From: Bacillus sp. ISL-55
GTDB lineage: Bacteria; Bacillota; Bacilli; Bacillales; Cytobacillaceae
Assembly: GCF_018613155.1 (NCBI RefSeq)
Contig: NZ_JAGGQU010000006.1
Span: 58,671-122,670, forward strand
Reading direction: 5' to 3'
Length of the DNA stretch: 64,000 nucleotides
Both the position numbers and the translations under genes were made by a program. This document shows, in pieces, positions 53,181 to 61,456 of the stretch (the first letter of the stretch is position 1; every line of letters starts with the position of its first letter). Below the pieces are notes generated by a model, which saw only the letters and a list, made by a program, of their open reading frames with translations, was not told the origin of the DNA and did not search any database.

Positions 53181-53348
53181 ATGATGAATCTTTTTGTTGA
53201 AAAATGCCCACGTTGTAAAACGGCACTGGAAGTAAAAGATAATCCTTCATACAAGGCGATCGTTATTAAGGCCTGTCCGGCTGGCCACTATGAAAAAGAA
53301 TTTCATCCAGCATTGGAAACATATATAGATAAAAATAAAGTATCTTAA
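53181..53348 (+). CDS. Small zinc-ribbon-like protein (55 aa)
   Basis: ATG at 53181 follows GGAGGG with good spacing and opens 55 codons. The product has CPRCK near residue 9 and CPAGHYEK near 34: one CxxC pair and a later C...H, which suggests a single zinc site. It has no membrane part. A strong terminator follows ten bases after the stop. Unknown family. Confidence 0.7.
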   Translation: MMNLFVEKCPRCKTALEVKDNPSYKAIVIKACPAGHYEKEFHPALETYIDKNKVS

Positions 53349-53354
53349 TCTTAC

Positions 53355-53390
53355 GAAGCAGGGCCTCAATATGATGGCCCTGCTTTTTCG
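53355..53390 (+). terminator. Terminator of the zinc-ribbon gene
   Basis: GCAGGGCC and GGCCCTGC pair around TCAATATGAT, followed by TTTTT. Confidence 0.92.
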
Positions 53391-53504
53391 TCAATGGATT
53401 TATTTTTAATTCACTAAGATGACAATTTTTGTTTTCATAATTTGTTCACATTTGTCTTAAAAACCGTCACAATTTCCATGTTAGAATGATTACAAATAAA
53501 GCGG

Positions 53505-53520
53505 TGTGATATTTATCACA
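53505..53520. promoter_or_regulatory. Fnr/Crp-like palindrome before qoxA
   Basis: TGTGATATTTATCACA is a near-perfect palindrome equal to the Bacillus Fnr consensus TGTGA-N6-TCACA. It lies 115 bases before the qoxA start. It would fit control of the oxidase by oxygen supply. Confidence 0.55.
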
Positions 53521-53567
53521 CTTTTTCCCACAACTTACCGTTCATTTTTGGTTTACTTTCGACAACT

Positions 53568-53607
53568 TTGTGAACAAATGAACATAAGTTTGTGATAAAA
53601 TGAACAA
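53568..53607 (+). promoter_or_regulatory. Two TTGTGA...TGAACA boxes, 22 bp apart
   Basis: TTGTGAACAAATGAACAT (53568) and TTGTGATAAAATGAACAA (53590) are direct repeats 22 bases apart, two helix turns. Both start with the TTTGTGA word bound by ResD in B. subtilis and are alike to the box at 51250. They lie right before the qoxA ribosome binding site, so they may act as operator or activator sites. Confidence 0.5.
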
Positions 53608-53634
53608 GGTTGATATTTGAAAGGAGCTGCAGTG

Positions 53635-54660
53635 ATGAAGAAATCAAAACTATTTTTGGTCTCCCTCACCTCGATCATGGCTATGCTGTTGCTTAGCGGC
53701 TGTGAAAACAATATGGTGGTATTCAATCCAGAGGGACCAATTGCAAGGCAAATTCTTGAGTTAATCAACTTTTCGATTGCTCTGATGTTACTTGTTACAG
53801 TGGTTGTGTTCGGGCTATTCGGATTCATCGTCTGGAAGTACCGTGAACGTAAAGATAATTTGAATTACGAACCACCTGAAGAACACGGCAGCACTGTGCT
53901 GGAAATAATCTGGACAGTGATTCCGATTTTGATCATCGTTGCTTTGACGATCCCTACTGTTAAAACAATATACGCTATAGATGAAATCCCGAAAGGCTAT
54001 GAAGACAAAGAGCCTTTGGTAATTAACGTAACTTCTGCCGACTGGAAATGGATTTTCAGCTATCCGGAACAAGGAATCGAAACCGTCAACTATGTGAATA
54101 TTCCTGAAGACCGTCCGATTGACTTCAAACTGACCTCAGCAGGCACGATGCAAAGCTTCTGGATCCCTGCTTTGGCCGGCCAAAAGTACACGATGGCGAA
54201 AGCTGAAACGCAGCTATATCTGGTTGCAGACAATCCTGGATCCTATGTCGGAAAGAATACGAACTTCAATGGCCAAGGTTATGCGGGCATGGAGTTTGAA
54301 GTGCTTTCTCAGACACAAAAGGATTTTGATCAATGGATCAAAGATGTAAAAGAAACAGCGCCAAAAATGACACTTGAAGAGTATGAGAAAATGCTTGAGC
54401 CTTCCCATCTTGGACGCAAGACCTTCTCTAATACGCACCTTGAGTGGGTTGATCACTCTGATCCGCATTCAAAGAACTACACTAATCCAGAAATGTACGA
54501 TAGAGGACATGGCTGGCCAGGAAAGATCTTTGAGGACAAGGACAATTACAAAAATAAAGATGGTAACAATGAACATTCTAATCATGAAAACAATGAAGAT
54601 ATGAATCATAAAGAATCTGAAACTGAAGATTCACACGGGGGTGACCACAATGGGCATTAA
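53635..54660 (+). CDS. qoxA: QoxA, quinol oxidase subunit II
   Basis: QoxA is subunit II of the aa3-type menaquinol oxidase. The 341-residue protein is a lipoprotein (lipobox LLSGC near residue 20) with two membrane helices and an outer cupredoxin domain (SADWKWIFSYPEQGIETVNY near 138). The CuA ligands of cytochrome c oxidases are absent, which marks a quinol oxidase. The last 60 residues are a His, Asn, Glu and Asp-rich tail (HSNHENNEDMNHKESETEDS), possibly metal-binding. ATG 53635 follows GGAG. Confidence 0.95.
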   Translation: MKKSKLFLVSLTSIMAMLLLSGCENNMVVFNPEGPIARQILELINFSIALMLLVTVVVFGLFGFIVWKYRERKDNLNYEPPEEHGSTVLEIIWTVIPILIIVALTIPTVKTIYAIDEIPKGYEDKEPLVINVTSADWKWIFSYPEQGIETVNYVNIPEDRPIDFKLTSAGTMQSFWIPALAGQKYTMAKAETQLYLVADNPGSYVGKNTNFNGQGYAGMEFEVLSQTQKDFDQWIKDVKETAPKMTLEEYEKMLEPSHLGRKTFSNTHLEWVDHSDPHSKNYTNPEMYDRGHGWPGKIFEDKDNYKNKDGNNEHSNHENNEDMNHKESETEDSHGGDHNGH

Positions 54661-56629
54661 GTGGGATGAATTTTTTGTAACTGGTGATCCGTTAATTTTC
54701 GCATCACAAATCGGGATTGCCCTGACATTAGTTGGTGCATTAGCCGGTATCACTTATTTTAAAAAATGGAATTACCTTTGGTCTGAGTGGTTTACAACTG
54801 TTGACCACAAGAAAATCGGGATTATGTATATCCTGCTTGGCGTCGTCATGTTTCTTCGCGGCGGTATTGATGGCTTGATGATGAAAGGCCAGACAGCCGT
54901 GCCGGAAAATGACTTCCTGAATGCACAGCACTATAACGAAGTATTCACTACACACGGTGTCATCATGATTCTATTTGTTGCGATGCCGCTTTTGATCGGT
55001 CTTATGAACTTTGTGATTCCGCTGCAGATTGGTGCCCGTGACGTTGCTTTTCCTCAGCTGAATGCACTTAGCTTCTGGTTGACTGTGAGCGGCGCAGCGC
55101 TGTTCAATATTTCGTTTATCATTGGTGGTTCACCAGACGCAGGTTGGACTTCCTACTTCCCTCTTGCCGGAAAAGAATTCAGTCCGGGAATCGGGAATAA
55201 CTTTTACGCAGTGGCCCTGCAGATTGCCGGTGCAGGTACTTTGATGACGGGTATTAACTTCGTTGTCACAGTGTTAAAAATGAGAACTAAAGGCATGACT
55301 TTGATGAAGATGCCGATGTTCACCTGGACATCCTTCATTACATCGATCATCATCGTTGCCAGCTTCCCTATTTTTACAGTGGCGCTTGCATTGATGACAT
55401 TCGACCGCACGTTCGGTACACACTTCTTTACGATCTCGGGCGGCGGGATGGATATGCTCTGGGCGAACCTGTTCTGGTTATGGGGACACCCTGAAGTTTA
55501 TATCGTCGTTCTGCCAGCATTCGGTATGCTGTCAGATATTATCTCGACTTTTGCCCGTAAAACTTTGTATGGCTATAAGTCAATGGTCATCTCGATTGTG
55601 ATGATTTCGGTTTTAAGTATGCTCGTTTGGGTTCACCACTTTTTCACAATGGGCAACAGCGCAGGCGTGAACTCCTTCTTCTCAATTACGACGATGGCCA
55701 TTGCCATTCCGACCGGGGTTAAAGTTTTCAACTGGCTGTTCACGATGCGAAAAGGACGGATCAAGTTTACAACGGCAATGCTCTGGGCACTGGCGTTCGT
55801 CCCTAACTTTGTGATCGGCGGTGTTACTGGGGTCATGCTGGCGATGGCTGCCGCTGACTATCAATATCACAACACATTATTCCTGGTGGCACACTTCCAC
55901 TATGTATTGATTCCGGGCGTTGTGTTCCCGATCTTTGCCGGTCTTTACTTCTGGTGGCCAAAAATGTTCGGCTATATGCTTAATGAGAAAATCGGTAAAT
56001 GGCACTTTTGGCTGTTCGTTGTTGGGTTCAACGTAACGTTCATGCCAATGTTCTTCCTTGGACTTGACGGTGCGGTCCGCCGCGCGTACACTTACTCAGC
56101 TGAAACCGGGTTTGGTCCATTGATGATGATTTCTGCTGTTGGTTCAGTGATTCTTGCGGCAGGCTTCGCGGCTCTTGTTTACAATATCTATTGGAGCGCA
56201 CGTCACGCTGACCGCAATATCGGCAATGACCCATGGGATGCAAGAACGCTTGAGTGGGCTACCGCAACACCAGTCCAGCATTATAACTTTGCTTCCCTCC
56301 CTGAGGTAACAAAGCTTGATGCATTCTGGCACATGAAAAAGAACAATGAACTTCAGCCACTTGCTGAGGATGAGATTGAAGAAGTTCACTTGCCAAGTAA
56401 CACATGGATTCCGATCTATATGGGTGTTGTTTTCGGAATTTCCGGATTCCTGCTTGTGTTCGAATGGACGATTGCAGCCGGAGTTGCCGCTCTAGGTATT
56501 CTTGCTGGCCTTGCCTTCCGTTCATTTGATTACGATGAAGGCTTCCATGTCCACAAGGATGAAATTTACGAAACAGAAAGCAAATGGAGAAAAGGCGCGA
56601 ACAAAGGAGTGAAGAACCATGTCAGCTAA
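54650..56629 (+). CDS. qoxB: QoxB, quinol oxidase subunit I
   Basis: QoxB holds haem a and the haem a3-CuB centre, reduces oxygen and pumps protons. The 659-residue protein has about 14 membrane helices. Key sites: FTTHGVIMILF near residue 100 (haem a His), WGHPEVYIVVLPAFG near 279 (CuB His and cross-linked Tyr), HHFFTMGNSA near 328 (two CuB His) and HFHYVLIPG near 415 (haem His pair). It overlaps the qoxA end by 11 bases. ATG 54650 is used. Confidence 0.96.
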   Translation: MGIKWDEFFVTGDPLIFASQIGIALTLVGALAGITYFKKWNYLWSEWFTTVDHKKIGIMYILLGVVMFLRGGIDGLMMKGQTAVPENDFLNAQHYNEVFTTHGVIMILFVAMPLLIGLMNFVIPLQIGARDVAFPQLNALSFWLTVSGAALFNISFIIGGSPDAGWTSYFPLAGKEFSPGIGNNFYAVALQIAGAGTLMTGINFVVTVLKMRTKGMTLMKMPMFTWTSFITSIIIVASFPIFTVALALMTFDRTFGTHFFTISGGGMDMLWANLFWLWGHPEVYIVVLPAFGMLSDIISTFARKTLYGYKSMVISIVMISVLSMLVWVHHFFTMGNSAGVNSFFSITTMAIAIPTGVKVFNWLFTMRKGRIKFTTAMLWALAFVPNFVIGGVTGVMLAMAAADYQYHNTLFLVAHFHYVLIPGVVFPIFAGLYFWWPKMFGYMLNEKIGKWHFWLFVVGFNVTFMPMFFLGLDGAVRRAYTYSAETGFGPLMMISAVGSVILAAGFAALVYNIYWSARHADRNIGNDPWDARTLEWATATPVQHYNFASLPEVTKLDAFWHMKKNNELQPLAEDEIEEVHLPSNTWIPIYMGVVFGISGFLLVFEWTIAAGVAALGILAGLAFRSFDYDEGFHVHKDEIYETESKWRKGANKGVKNHVS

Positions 56630-57224
56630 AATCAATGCAGCTTTGCCGCTTGAATACCAGACAGAACAAAACAGGATGAATATCCTTGGCTTCTGGGTCT
56701 TCCTCGGAGCTGAAATCGTGCTCTTCGCTACCCTTTTCGGAGTGTATGGAGTGCTCGGTGAGCGTTATGCAGGCGGGCCGACGCAGAAGGATATCTTCAT
56801 AGTAAAAGATGTTATGATTCAGACTTTCCTGCTGCTGACAAGCAGTTTCACCATGGGAATCTCGATTTATGAAATGCGCCGCAGCAATATTAAGGGCATG
56901 CTGATGTGGCTCGTATTCACATTGTTGCTGGGTGGCGGCTTCCTGTTCATGGAGGTTCGCGAGTTCATCCACTACGTTCACGAAGGTGCGACCATGCAGA
57001 CCAGTGCGTTCCTATCCAGTTTCTTCGTTCTTCTTGGGACACACGGATTGCACGTCACCATCGGGATTGGCTGGGCCATCCTGCTGATCATCCAGATATT
57101 GCAGCGAGGCTTGACGCCTGTTACCGCACGCAAGGCATTCATCTTCGGGCTGTACTGGCACTTCCTTGATGTCGTTTGGATTTTCATCTTCACATTCGTT
57201 TATTTACAAGGGTTGGTGATGTAA
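56619..57224 (+). CDS. qoxC: QoxC, quinol oxidase subunit III
   Basis: The 201-residue protein has five membrane helices and the subunit III pattern: NILGFWVFLGAEIVLFATLF near residue 22 and GTHGLHVTIGIGWAILLII near 143, with WHFLDVVWIFIFTFVYL at the end. It overlaps qoxB by 11 bases and is separated from qoxD by one base, so the operon is tightly coupled. Confidence 0.95.
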   Translation: MSAKINAALPLEYQTEQNRMNILGFWVFLGAEIVLFATLFGVYGVLGERYAGGPTQKDIFIVKDVMIQTFLLLTSSFTMGISIYEMRRSNIKGMLMWLVFTLLLGGGFLFMEVREFIHYVHEGATMQTSAFLSSFFVLLGTHGLHVTIGIGWAILLIIQILQRGLTPVTARKAFIFGLYWHFLDVVWIFIFTFVYLQGLVM

Positions 57225-57225
57225 T

Positions 57226-57525
57226 ATGGATAAGCATTCAAATAGCTTCCCAATCAGCCATGTCGTCGGATTCTTCATGTCACTCGTTTTGACATTCGGC
57301 GCAGCATGGATTGCCCTTCAGAGCTCGCTTTCAATGAAGGCAGTCATGTGGATCATCGGCACACTGGCAGTAGTCCAGGCCGGAATCCAGCTGTACATGT
57401 TCATGCACATCAATGAAGGCGACGATAAAGTGACAAATAATATCAATATCATATATTCAGCTTTTATCGCAGTCGTCATAGTAGCAGGATCAATCTGGGT
57501 CATGACTTCAGGACACTCGCACTAG
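57226..57525 (+). CDS. qoxD: QoxD, quinol oxidase subunit IV
   Basis: The 99-residue protein has three membrane helices (HVVGFFMSLVLTFGAAWIAL, VMWIIGTLAVVQAGIQLYMF, IYSAFIAVVIVAGSIWVM), as in subunit IV (CyoD-like) proteins, with MHINEG between. It closes the qoxABCD operon; a terminator and then array 3 follow. Confidence 0.95.
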   Translation: MDKHSNSFPISHVVGFFMSLVLTFGAAWIALQSSLSMKAVMWIIGTLAVVQAGIQLYMFMHINEGDDKVTNNINIIYSAFIAVVIVAGSIWVMTSGHSH

Positions 57526-57533
57526 AATGAATG

Positions 57534-57572
57534 AAACCAGGCATCCTTTAGGAGGGTGACCTGGTTTTTTTG
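57534..57572 (+). terminator. Terminator of qoxABCD
   Basis: AAACCAGG and CCTGGTTT pair around CATCCTTTAGGAGGGTGA, followed by TTTTT. Confidence 0.85.
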
Positions 57573-57592
57573 TGGGCTTTTTTTGGAAGCTA

Positions 57593-58622
57593 CTTCGGAC
57601 AGTTTGCGCTTGCGTGGCCGGGACTTTGTCCGAACCTTACCCTACTTCGGACAAATTGCGCTTGCGTGGCCGGGGTTTTGTCTGAACTTGCCCTGACTTC
57701 GGACAAATTCCGCTTGTAAGGCCGGGGTTTTGTCTGAACTTGCACCTACTTCGGACAAATTACGCTTGAATGGCCTGGGATTTGTCCCAACCTGACCCGA
57801 CTTCGGACAAATTGCGGTTAAGTGGCCGGGACTTTGTCCGAACCTGCCCCGACTTCGGACAATTTCCGCTTGAGTGGCCGGGACTTTGTCCGAACCTGGC
57901 CTTACTTCAGACAATTTCCGCTTGAGTGGCCGGGATTTTGTCCGAACCTGCTCCTACTTTGGACAATTTGCGCTTGAGTGGCCGGAAAGTTGTCCGAACT
58001 TGGCCCTGCTTCGGACAGCTTTTGTTCGCCTGGCCGGAAAGCTGTCCGAACTTGGCTTTACTTCGGACAGCTTTTGCTTGAGTGGCCGAAAAGTTGTCCG
58101 AACTTGGTCTTACTTCGGACAGCTTTTGCTTGAGCAGCTGGAAAGTTGTCCGAACTTGGCCATACTTCGGACAGCTTTTGCTTGAGCAGCTGGAAAGCTG
58201 TCCGAACACGCCTTTACTTCGGACAGCTTTGGCTCGAGTGGCCGGAAAGTTGTCCGAACACCTCTTTACTTCGGACAGCTTTTGCTTGTGTGGCTGGAAA
58301 GTTGTCCGAACTTGGTCTTACTTCGGACAGCTTTTGCTTGTGTGGCCAGAAAGTTGTCCGAACACGGCTTTACTTCGGACAGCTTTTGCTTGTGTGGCTG
58401 GAAAGTTGTCCGAACTTGGTCTTACTTCGGACAGCTTTTGCTTGTGTGGCCGGAAAGCTGTACGAACTTGGTCTTACTTCGGACAGCTTTTGCTCGACCG
58501 GCCGGAAAGCTGTCCGAACTTGGCTTTACTTCGGACAGCTTTTGCTCGAACAGCCGGAATGTTGTCCGAACCTGCCCGGACTTCGGACAGAGTTCAGCTT
58601 GTATCGCCAGGGTTTTATCCGA
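57593..58622. repeat. Array 3: twenty 52-bp hairpin repeats
   Basis: The word (C)GGACA begins at 57597 and recurs every 52 bases to 58585, twenty times, with no length change. Each unit has a 35-base inverted repeat (10-base arms, 15-base loop), extended by TTC/GAA outside to 13 base pairs. Units 1-7 use 5' GGACAAA or GGACAAT and 3' TTTGTCC; units 9-19 use 5' GGACAGCTTT and 3' AAAGYTGTCC; unit 8 is mixed. The end units are most worn. Loops read like GCTTGAGTGGCCGGA. It lies between the qoxD terminator and a convergent gene. Confidence 0.95.
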
Positions 58623-58666
58623 AGGTTTCTCATTTCCGATATCCCTCGCTACCATCTACATCCGAA

Positions 58667-58882
58667 TTAAATCTTTGCCATCTCGCTTTTCCGCCCTTTG
58701 ATCAATCGTAAACGGGGCAGCTTGCCTTCTTTGCGGAACAAAGAAAACATTGCAAAATTAAATGCCGCAAGGAACAGTGAAAGTACTGCATGCTGGAATC
58801 CATGTGATAACAATGCCAGGAATCCGCTTACAAGACAATATAGACCAACAATTAAATAAAAGTACATAAGAAGTTTTCCCAC
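58667..58882 (-). CDS. Small membrane protein
   Basis: The 71-residue protein has two membrane helices (YFYLIVGLYCLVSGFLALL and AVLSLFLAAFNFAMFSLF) and a basic tail (GKLPRLRLIKGRKSEM). It probably starts with GTG at 58882 behind GGGGGAA. Unknown family. Confidence 0.6.
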   Translation of the reverse strand: MGKLLMYFYLIVGLYCLVSGFLALLSHGFQHAVLSLFLAAFNFAMFSLFRKEGKLPRLRLIKGRKSEMAKI

Positions 58883-59000
58883 TTCTCATTCCCCCACTTT
58901 TCGTTTGTATTTTTTATATTAACAGAATTTAATAAAAAATGTCACATAATGTTCACAATTAGCTCTAAGTTTTTTCACAATTATCAGATCTACTATTTGC

Positions 59001-59028
59001 TTGACTCTTAAATCAGCCATGCTATTAT
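59001..59028 (+). promoter_or_regulatory. Promoter of tenA
   Basis: TTGACT and TATTAT stand 16 bases apart, about 30 bases before the TPP riboswitch. Confidence 0.6.
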
Positions 59029-59057
59029 GATAAAAGATAAACAAAATATCTAAATTT

Positions 59058-59212
59058 TACCACTAGGGGTGCCTTTGATTTAAAGGCTGAGATTGAAGTG
59101 AGACTTTGAGACCCTTGGAACCTGATCTGGTTTAAACCAGCGTAGGAAAGTGGAGTATGGGACATTTTTTGTTGTGCCAATTCAACCACTTTCTTTGAAA
59201 GTGGTTTTTTTA
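59058..59212 (+). ncRNA. TPP riboswitch with terminator
   Basis: The Thi-box runs from about 59059 to 59154: P1 CCACT/AGTGG, GGGGTGCC, GGCTGAGA near 59084, ACCCTTGGAACCTGATCTGG near 59111, and GCGTAGGAAAGTGG near 59140. A terminator (AACCACTTTC with GAAAGTGGTT, then T run) lies at 59184-59211. GAAAGTGG at 59146 is also complementary to CCACTTTC at 59186, which gives the antiterminator. Thiamine pyrophosphate would close P1 and stop tenA expression. Confidence 0.95.
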
Positions 59213-59243
59213 TTGGGCTAAAAAGGTTGAGGAGGAGCTATAA

Positions 59244-59921
59244 ATGAACAATTTCACTGAAGAATTAAGACGCCAGGCAGAGCCAATATGGCAGGCAAAT
59301 TTTGACCACCCTTTTATCAAGGGAATTGCTAATGGCAATTTAGCATTGGATTCCTTTCGCTATTATGTTTTACAGGACTCCTATTATCTTTCCCATTTTG
59401 CCAGGATACAGGCAATTGGAGCGGCAAGGGCATCTGATTTGTTCACGACTTCGAGAATGGCCGCACATTCGCTGGGGACTTATGAGGCTGAGCTTGGTCT
59501 CCACGAAAATTTCCTGAACCAATTGAGAGTTACAAAAAAAAAATTAGAAGAGTTCGCCCCATCTCCCACTGCTTATGCTTATACATCACATCTTTATCGC
59601 GTTGCTGCTTCTGGAAGCCTTGCTGAAATCATCGCAGCAATTCTGCCATGCTACTGGATTTATTATGATATTGGACAATTGCTAAAGGACTCCACTCCAA
59701 ATGTCCGAATATATCAAGAATGGATTAATGCATATGGCGGTGATTGGTTCAGTGAATTGGTGATTGAGCAATTAAGCAGACTAAATGTACTTGCATTGGA
59801 AGCGACAAAATCTGAACAAGAAAAAATGAAACAGCATTTTATCATCAGCAGCCAGTATGAATTCATGTTCTGGGATATGGCCTACAATCAAGAAAAATGG
59901 CCTGTTTCATTTGAAAATTGA
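59244..59921 (+). CDS. tenA: TenA, thiaminase II / aminopyrimidine aminohydrolase
   Basis: TenA hydrolyses aminomethyl-pyrimidine from degraded thiamin to HMP for salvage. The 225-residue all-helical protein shows FDHPFIKGIANGNLAL near residue 20, the conserved YYVLQDSYYLSHFAR near 40, the nucleophilic Cys in AILPCYWIYYDIG near 136, and the catalytic Glu near 209 (YEFMFWDMAY). It stands alone, without the tenI/thiOSGF genes usual in Bacillus. GGAGGAG precedes the ATG, and the TPP riboswitch controls it. Confidence 0.95.
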   Translation: MNNFTEELRRQAEPIWQANFDHPFIKGIANGNLALDSFRYYVLQDSYYLSHFARIQAIGAARASDLFTTSRMAAHSLGTYEAELGLHENFLNQLRVTKKKLEEFAPSPTAYAYTSHLYRVAASGSLAEIIAAILPCYWIYYDIGQLLKDSTPNVRIYQEWINAYGGDWFSELVIEQLSRLNVLALEATKSEQEKMKQHFIISSQYEFMFWDMAYNQEKWPVSFEN

Positions 59922-59924
59922 CAA

Positions 59925-59957
59925 TAAAAAACAACGGGTTTCTGCCCGTTGTTTTAA
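59925..59957. terminator. Bidirectional terminator
   Basis: AAACAACGGG and CCCGTTGTTT pair around TTTCTG between tenA and the DUF2935 gene, with T runs on both strands. Confidence 0.88.
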
Positions 59958-59962
59958 TCATA

Positions 59963-60775
59963 CTAAAAAGACGGCTTAGACAAAGAGCAATTGCCAACTA
60001 GAGCCTGTAACCTTGGTTCATAGTAGCTTAAATTTGCGAGGAAATAGCATGTTTCTGGAAAGTGATGCTCGAGAAAGCGAAGATTGGACTTATTCAAAAG
60101 AGTATTTCCTTTGTACTTCTCCACCATATTTTTAACGAATTGATTCATTTCAAGTGTCGTCTTCCCTACCTCATAAATGAACTCCTGCTGGCGGGCAAAT
60201 CCTGGCTGTTTAACCCGCAGATAATTTTTCAAATGATGATTTTGGACAATATATAGCTGGAACCTGCGTTTGAAGTCTTGTGCTGCTGTGTTGGCTCCTA
60301 CTTCAATCGGGTCAAGCAGATTTTCAAAAAGCACAGCGTGACCAAGTTGATCTTCAAGCCAGAGGTCCATGATCTCTGTAACTGACAAACGTACTGGTTC
60401 CTGGCCCTGCACCAGATACGTCAATATCCGCAAATATTCCTGGTTTTCACTCAGTGTACCGTTTAAATAGGTTGGTGAAAGGCTCAGGTTTACTTTGTTG
60501 TCTATCCGCAATGACTGGAGGGTACCTTCAAAATCATAATAGTTTTTAGCAACCTTCCACGCTTTTCTCGAAACATCAATCATTTGCCTGTCCTGGTGGC
60601 CAGCATCCCGAGGTATGGACTGCAATTTCGATAAAAGATCATCATATAACCGAATAAATTGCTGGGCGATTTTCACGTATTCAGTTTCACTCACTGACAA
60701 CCCATCCCTGACAAAATAAGCGTGATCCTGCAGCATTTCAAGCCAAAATGAATGTTCATCCCAAAGAGAAATCAT
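59963..60775 (-). CDS. DUF2935 protein
   Basis: The 270-residue protein consists of two similar four-helix halves: DEHSFWLEMLQDHAYFVRDG near residue 4 and MDLWLEDQLGHAVLFENLLD near 141. Each half has the E..FW..i..DHa motif of DUF2935, which could bind a metal through Glu and His, as in haemerythrin- or ferritin-like folds; that is my inference. It is cytoplasmic. AGGAGGGG precedes the ATG. Confidence 0.85.
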   Translation of the reverse strand: MISLWDEHSFWLEMLQDHAYFVRDGLSVSETEYVKIAQQFIRLYDDLLSKLQSIPRDAGHQDRQMIDVSRKAWKVAKNYYDFEGTLQSLRIDNKVNLSLSPTYLNGTLSENQEYLRILTYLVQGQEPVRLSVTEIMDLWLEDQLGHAVLFENLLDPIEVGANTAAQDFKRRFQLYIVQNHHLKNYLRVKQPGFARQQEFIYEVGKTTLEMNQFVKNMVEKYKGNTLLNKSNLRFLEHHFPETCYFLANLSYYEPRLQALVGNCSLSKPSF

Positions 60776-60915
60776 CTCTTTCCCCTCCTTTTCCCTACTT
60801 ATACTTACTGTTCAAGAGCGAAAGAAATGATGACCTCAAGAAACTTTTAATACTTTTAGCCAGATTAGAGATACTAAAAAAAACAATCCCTATTCTCTCC
60901 TAAAAGGTGTTGCTA

Positions 60916-61395
60916 ATGAAAAATCTAAAACTTTACATATTTTTAATGGCAATTCTGCCATGGCTCTCGCTGCCCCTTCTTGGTAAACAGACATTCAGAA
61001 AGTTTCTGCCCGGTACGATTTTCATGGGAGTATATCTAATGTTTGAAGGAAGGTTAGCTGAAAAGAGAAAATGGTGGTGGTTCCCATTTAAAATTAAACC
61101 AAACGTACTGGGAGAACTGCCTTTAATATGGGGCCCATTTTTTATAGGTTCATTCTGGATCATGAAATACACCTATAAAAAATTCAATTTGTATTTATTG
61201 GTCAATATCCTGATTGACTCGCTGTTTACTTATTTCACGCTGGACATCTTCAAGAAATTTGGCTATGTCTCATTGGTCCGCTTAACAAAATTCCAATTAT
61301 CTATAATATTCTTAATCAAAACCTTTGTTTTATATGGATTTCAAGTATTTTATGACAAAGTCATTCGTGGACATTCAGATAGTACCCATCAATAA
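60916..61395 (+). CDS. Four-helix membrane protein
   Basis: The 159-residue protein has about four membrane helices (LYIFLMAILPWLSLPLLG, IWGPFFIGSFWIM, LYLLVNILIDSLFTYF, LSIIFLIKTFVLYGF) and a basic loop (EGRLAEKRKWWWFPFKIK). ATG 60916 follows AAAAGGTG. Bacillaceae have many such proteins of unknown role; I do not recognise a named family. Confidence 0.65.
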   Translation: MKNLKLYIFLMAILPWLSLPLLGKQTFRKFLPGTIFMGVYLMFEGRLAEKRKWWWFPFKIKPNVLGELPLIWGPFFIGSFWIMKYTYKKFNLYLLVNILIDSLFTYFTLDIFKKFGYVSLVRLTKFQLSIIFLIKTFVLYGFQVFYDKVIRGHSDSTHQ

Positions 61396-61456
61396 TTAAC
61401 TATTAAATGAACATAATAATAAGGCCATTTAGGTAAACCTAAAGAAAGTGAGCTGA

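Noticed and set aside
58082-58711. Open frames up to about 209 codons across array 3, in several frames and both strands
   Set aside because: They come from the repeat itself: 52 is not a multiple of three, so each frame shows the same peptide words in rotation. None has a ribosome binding site.
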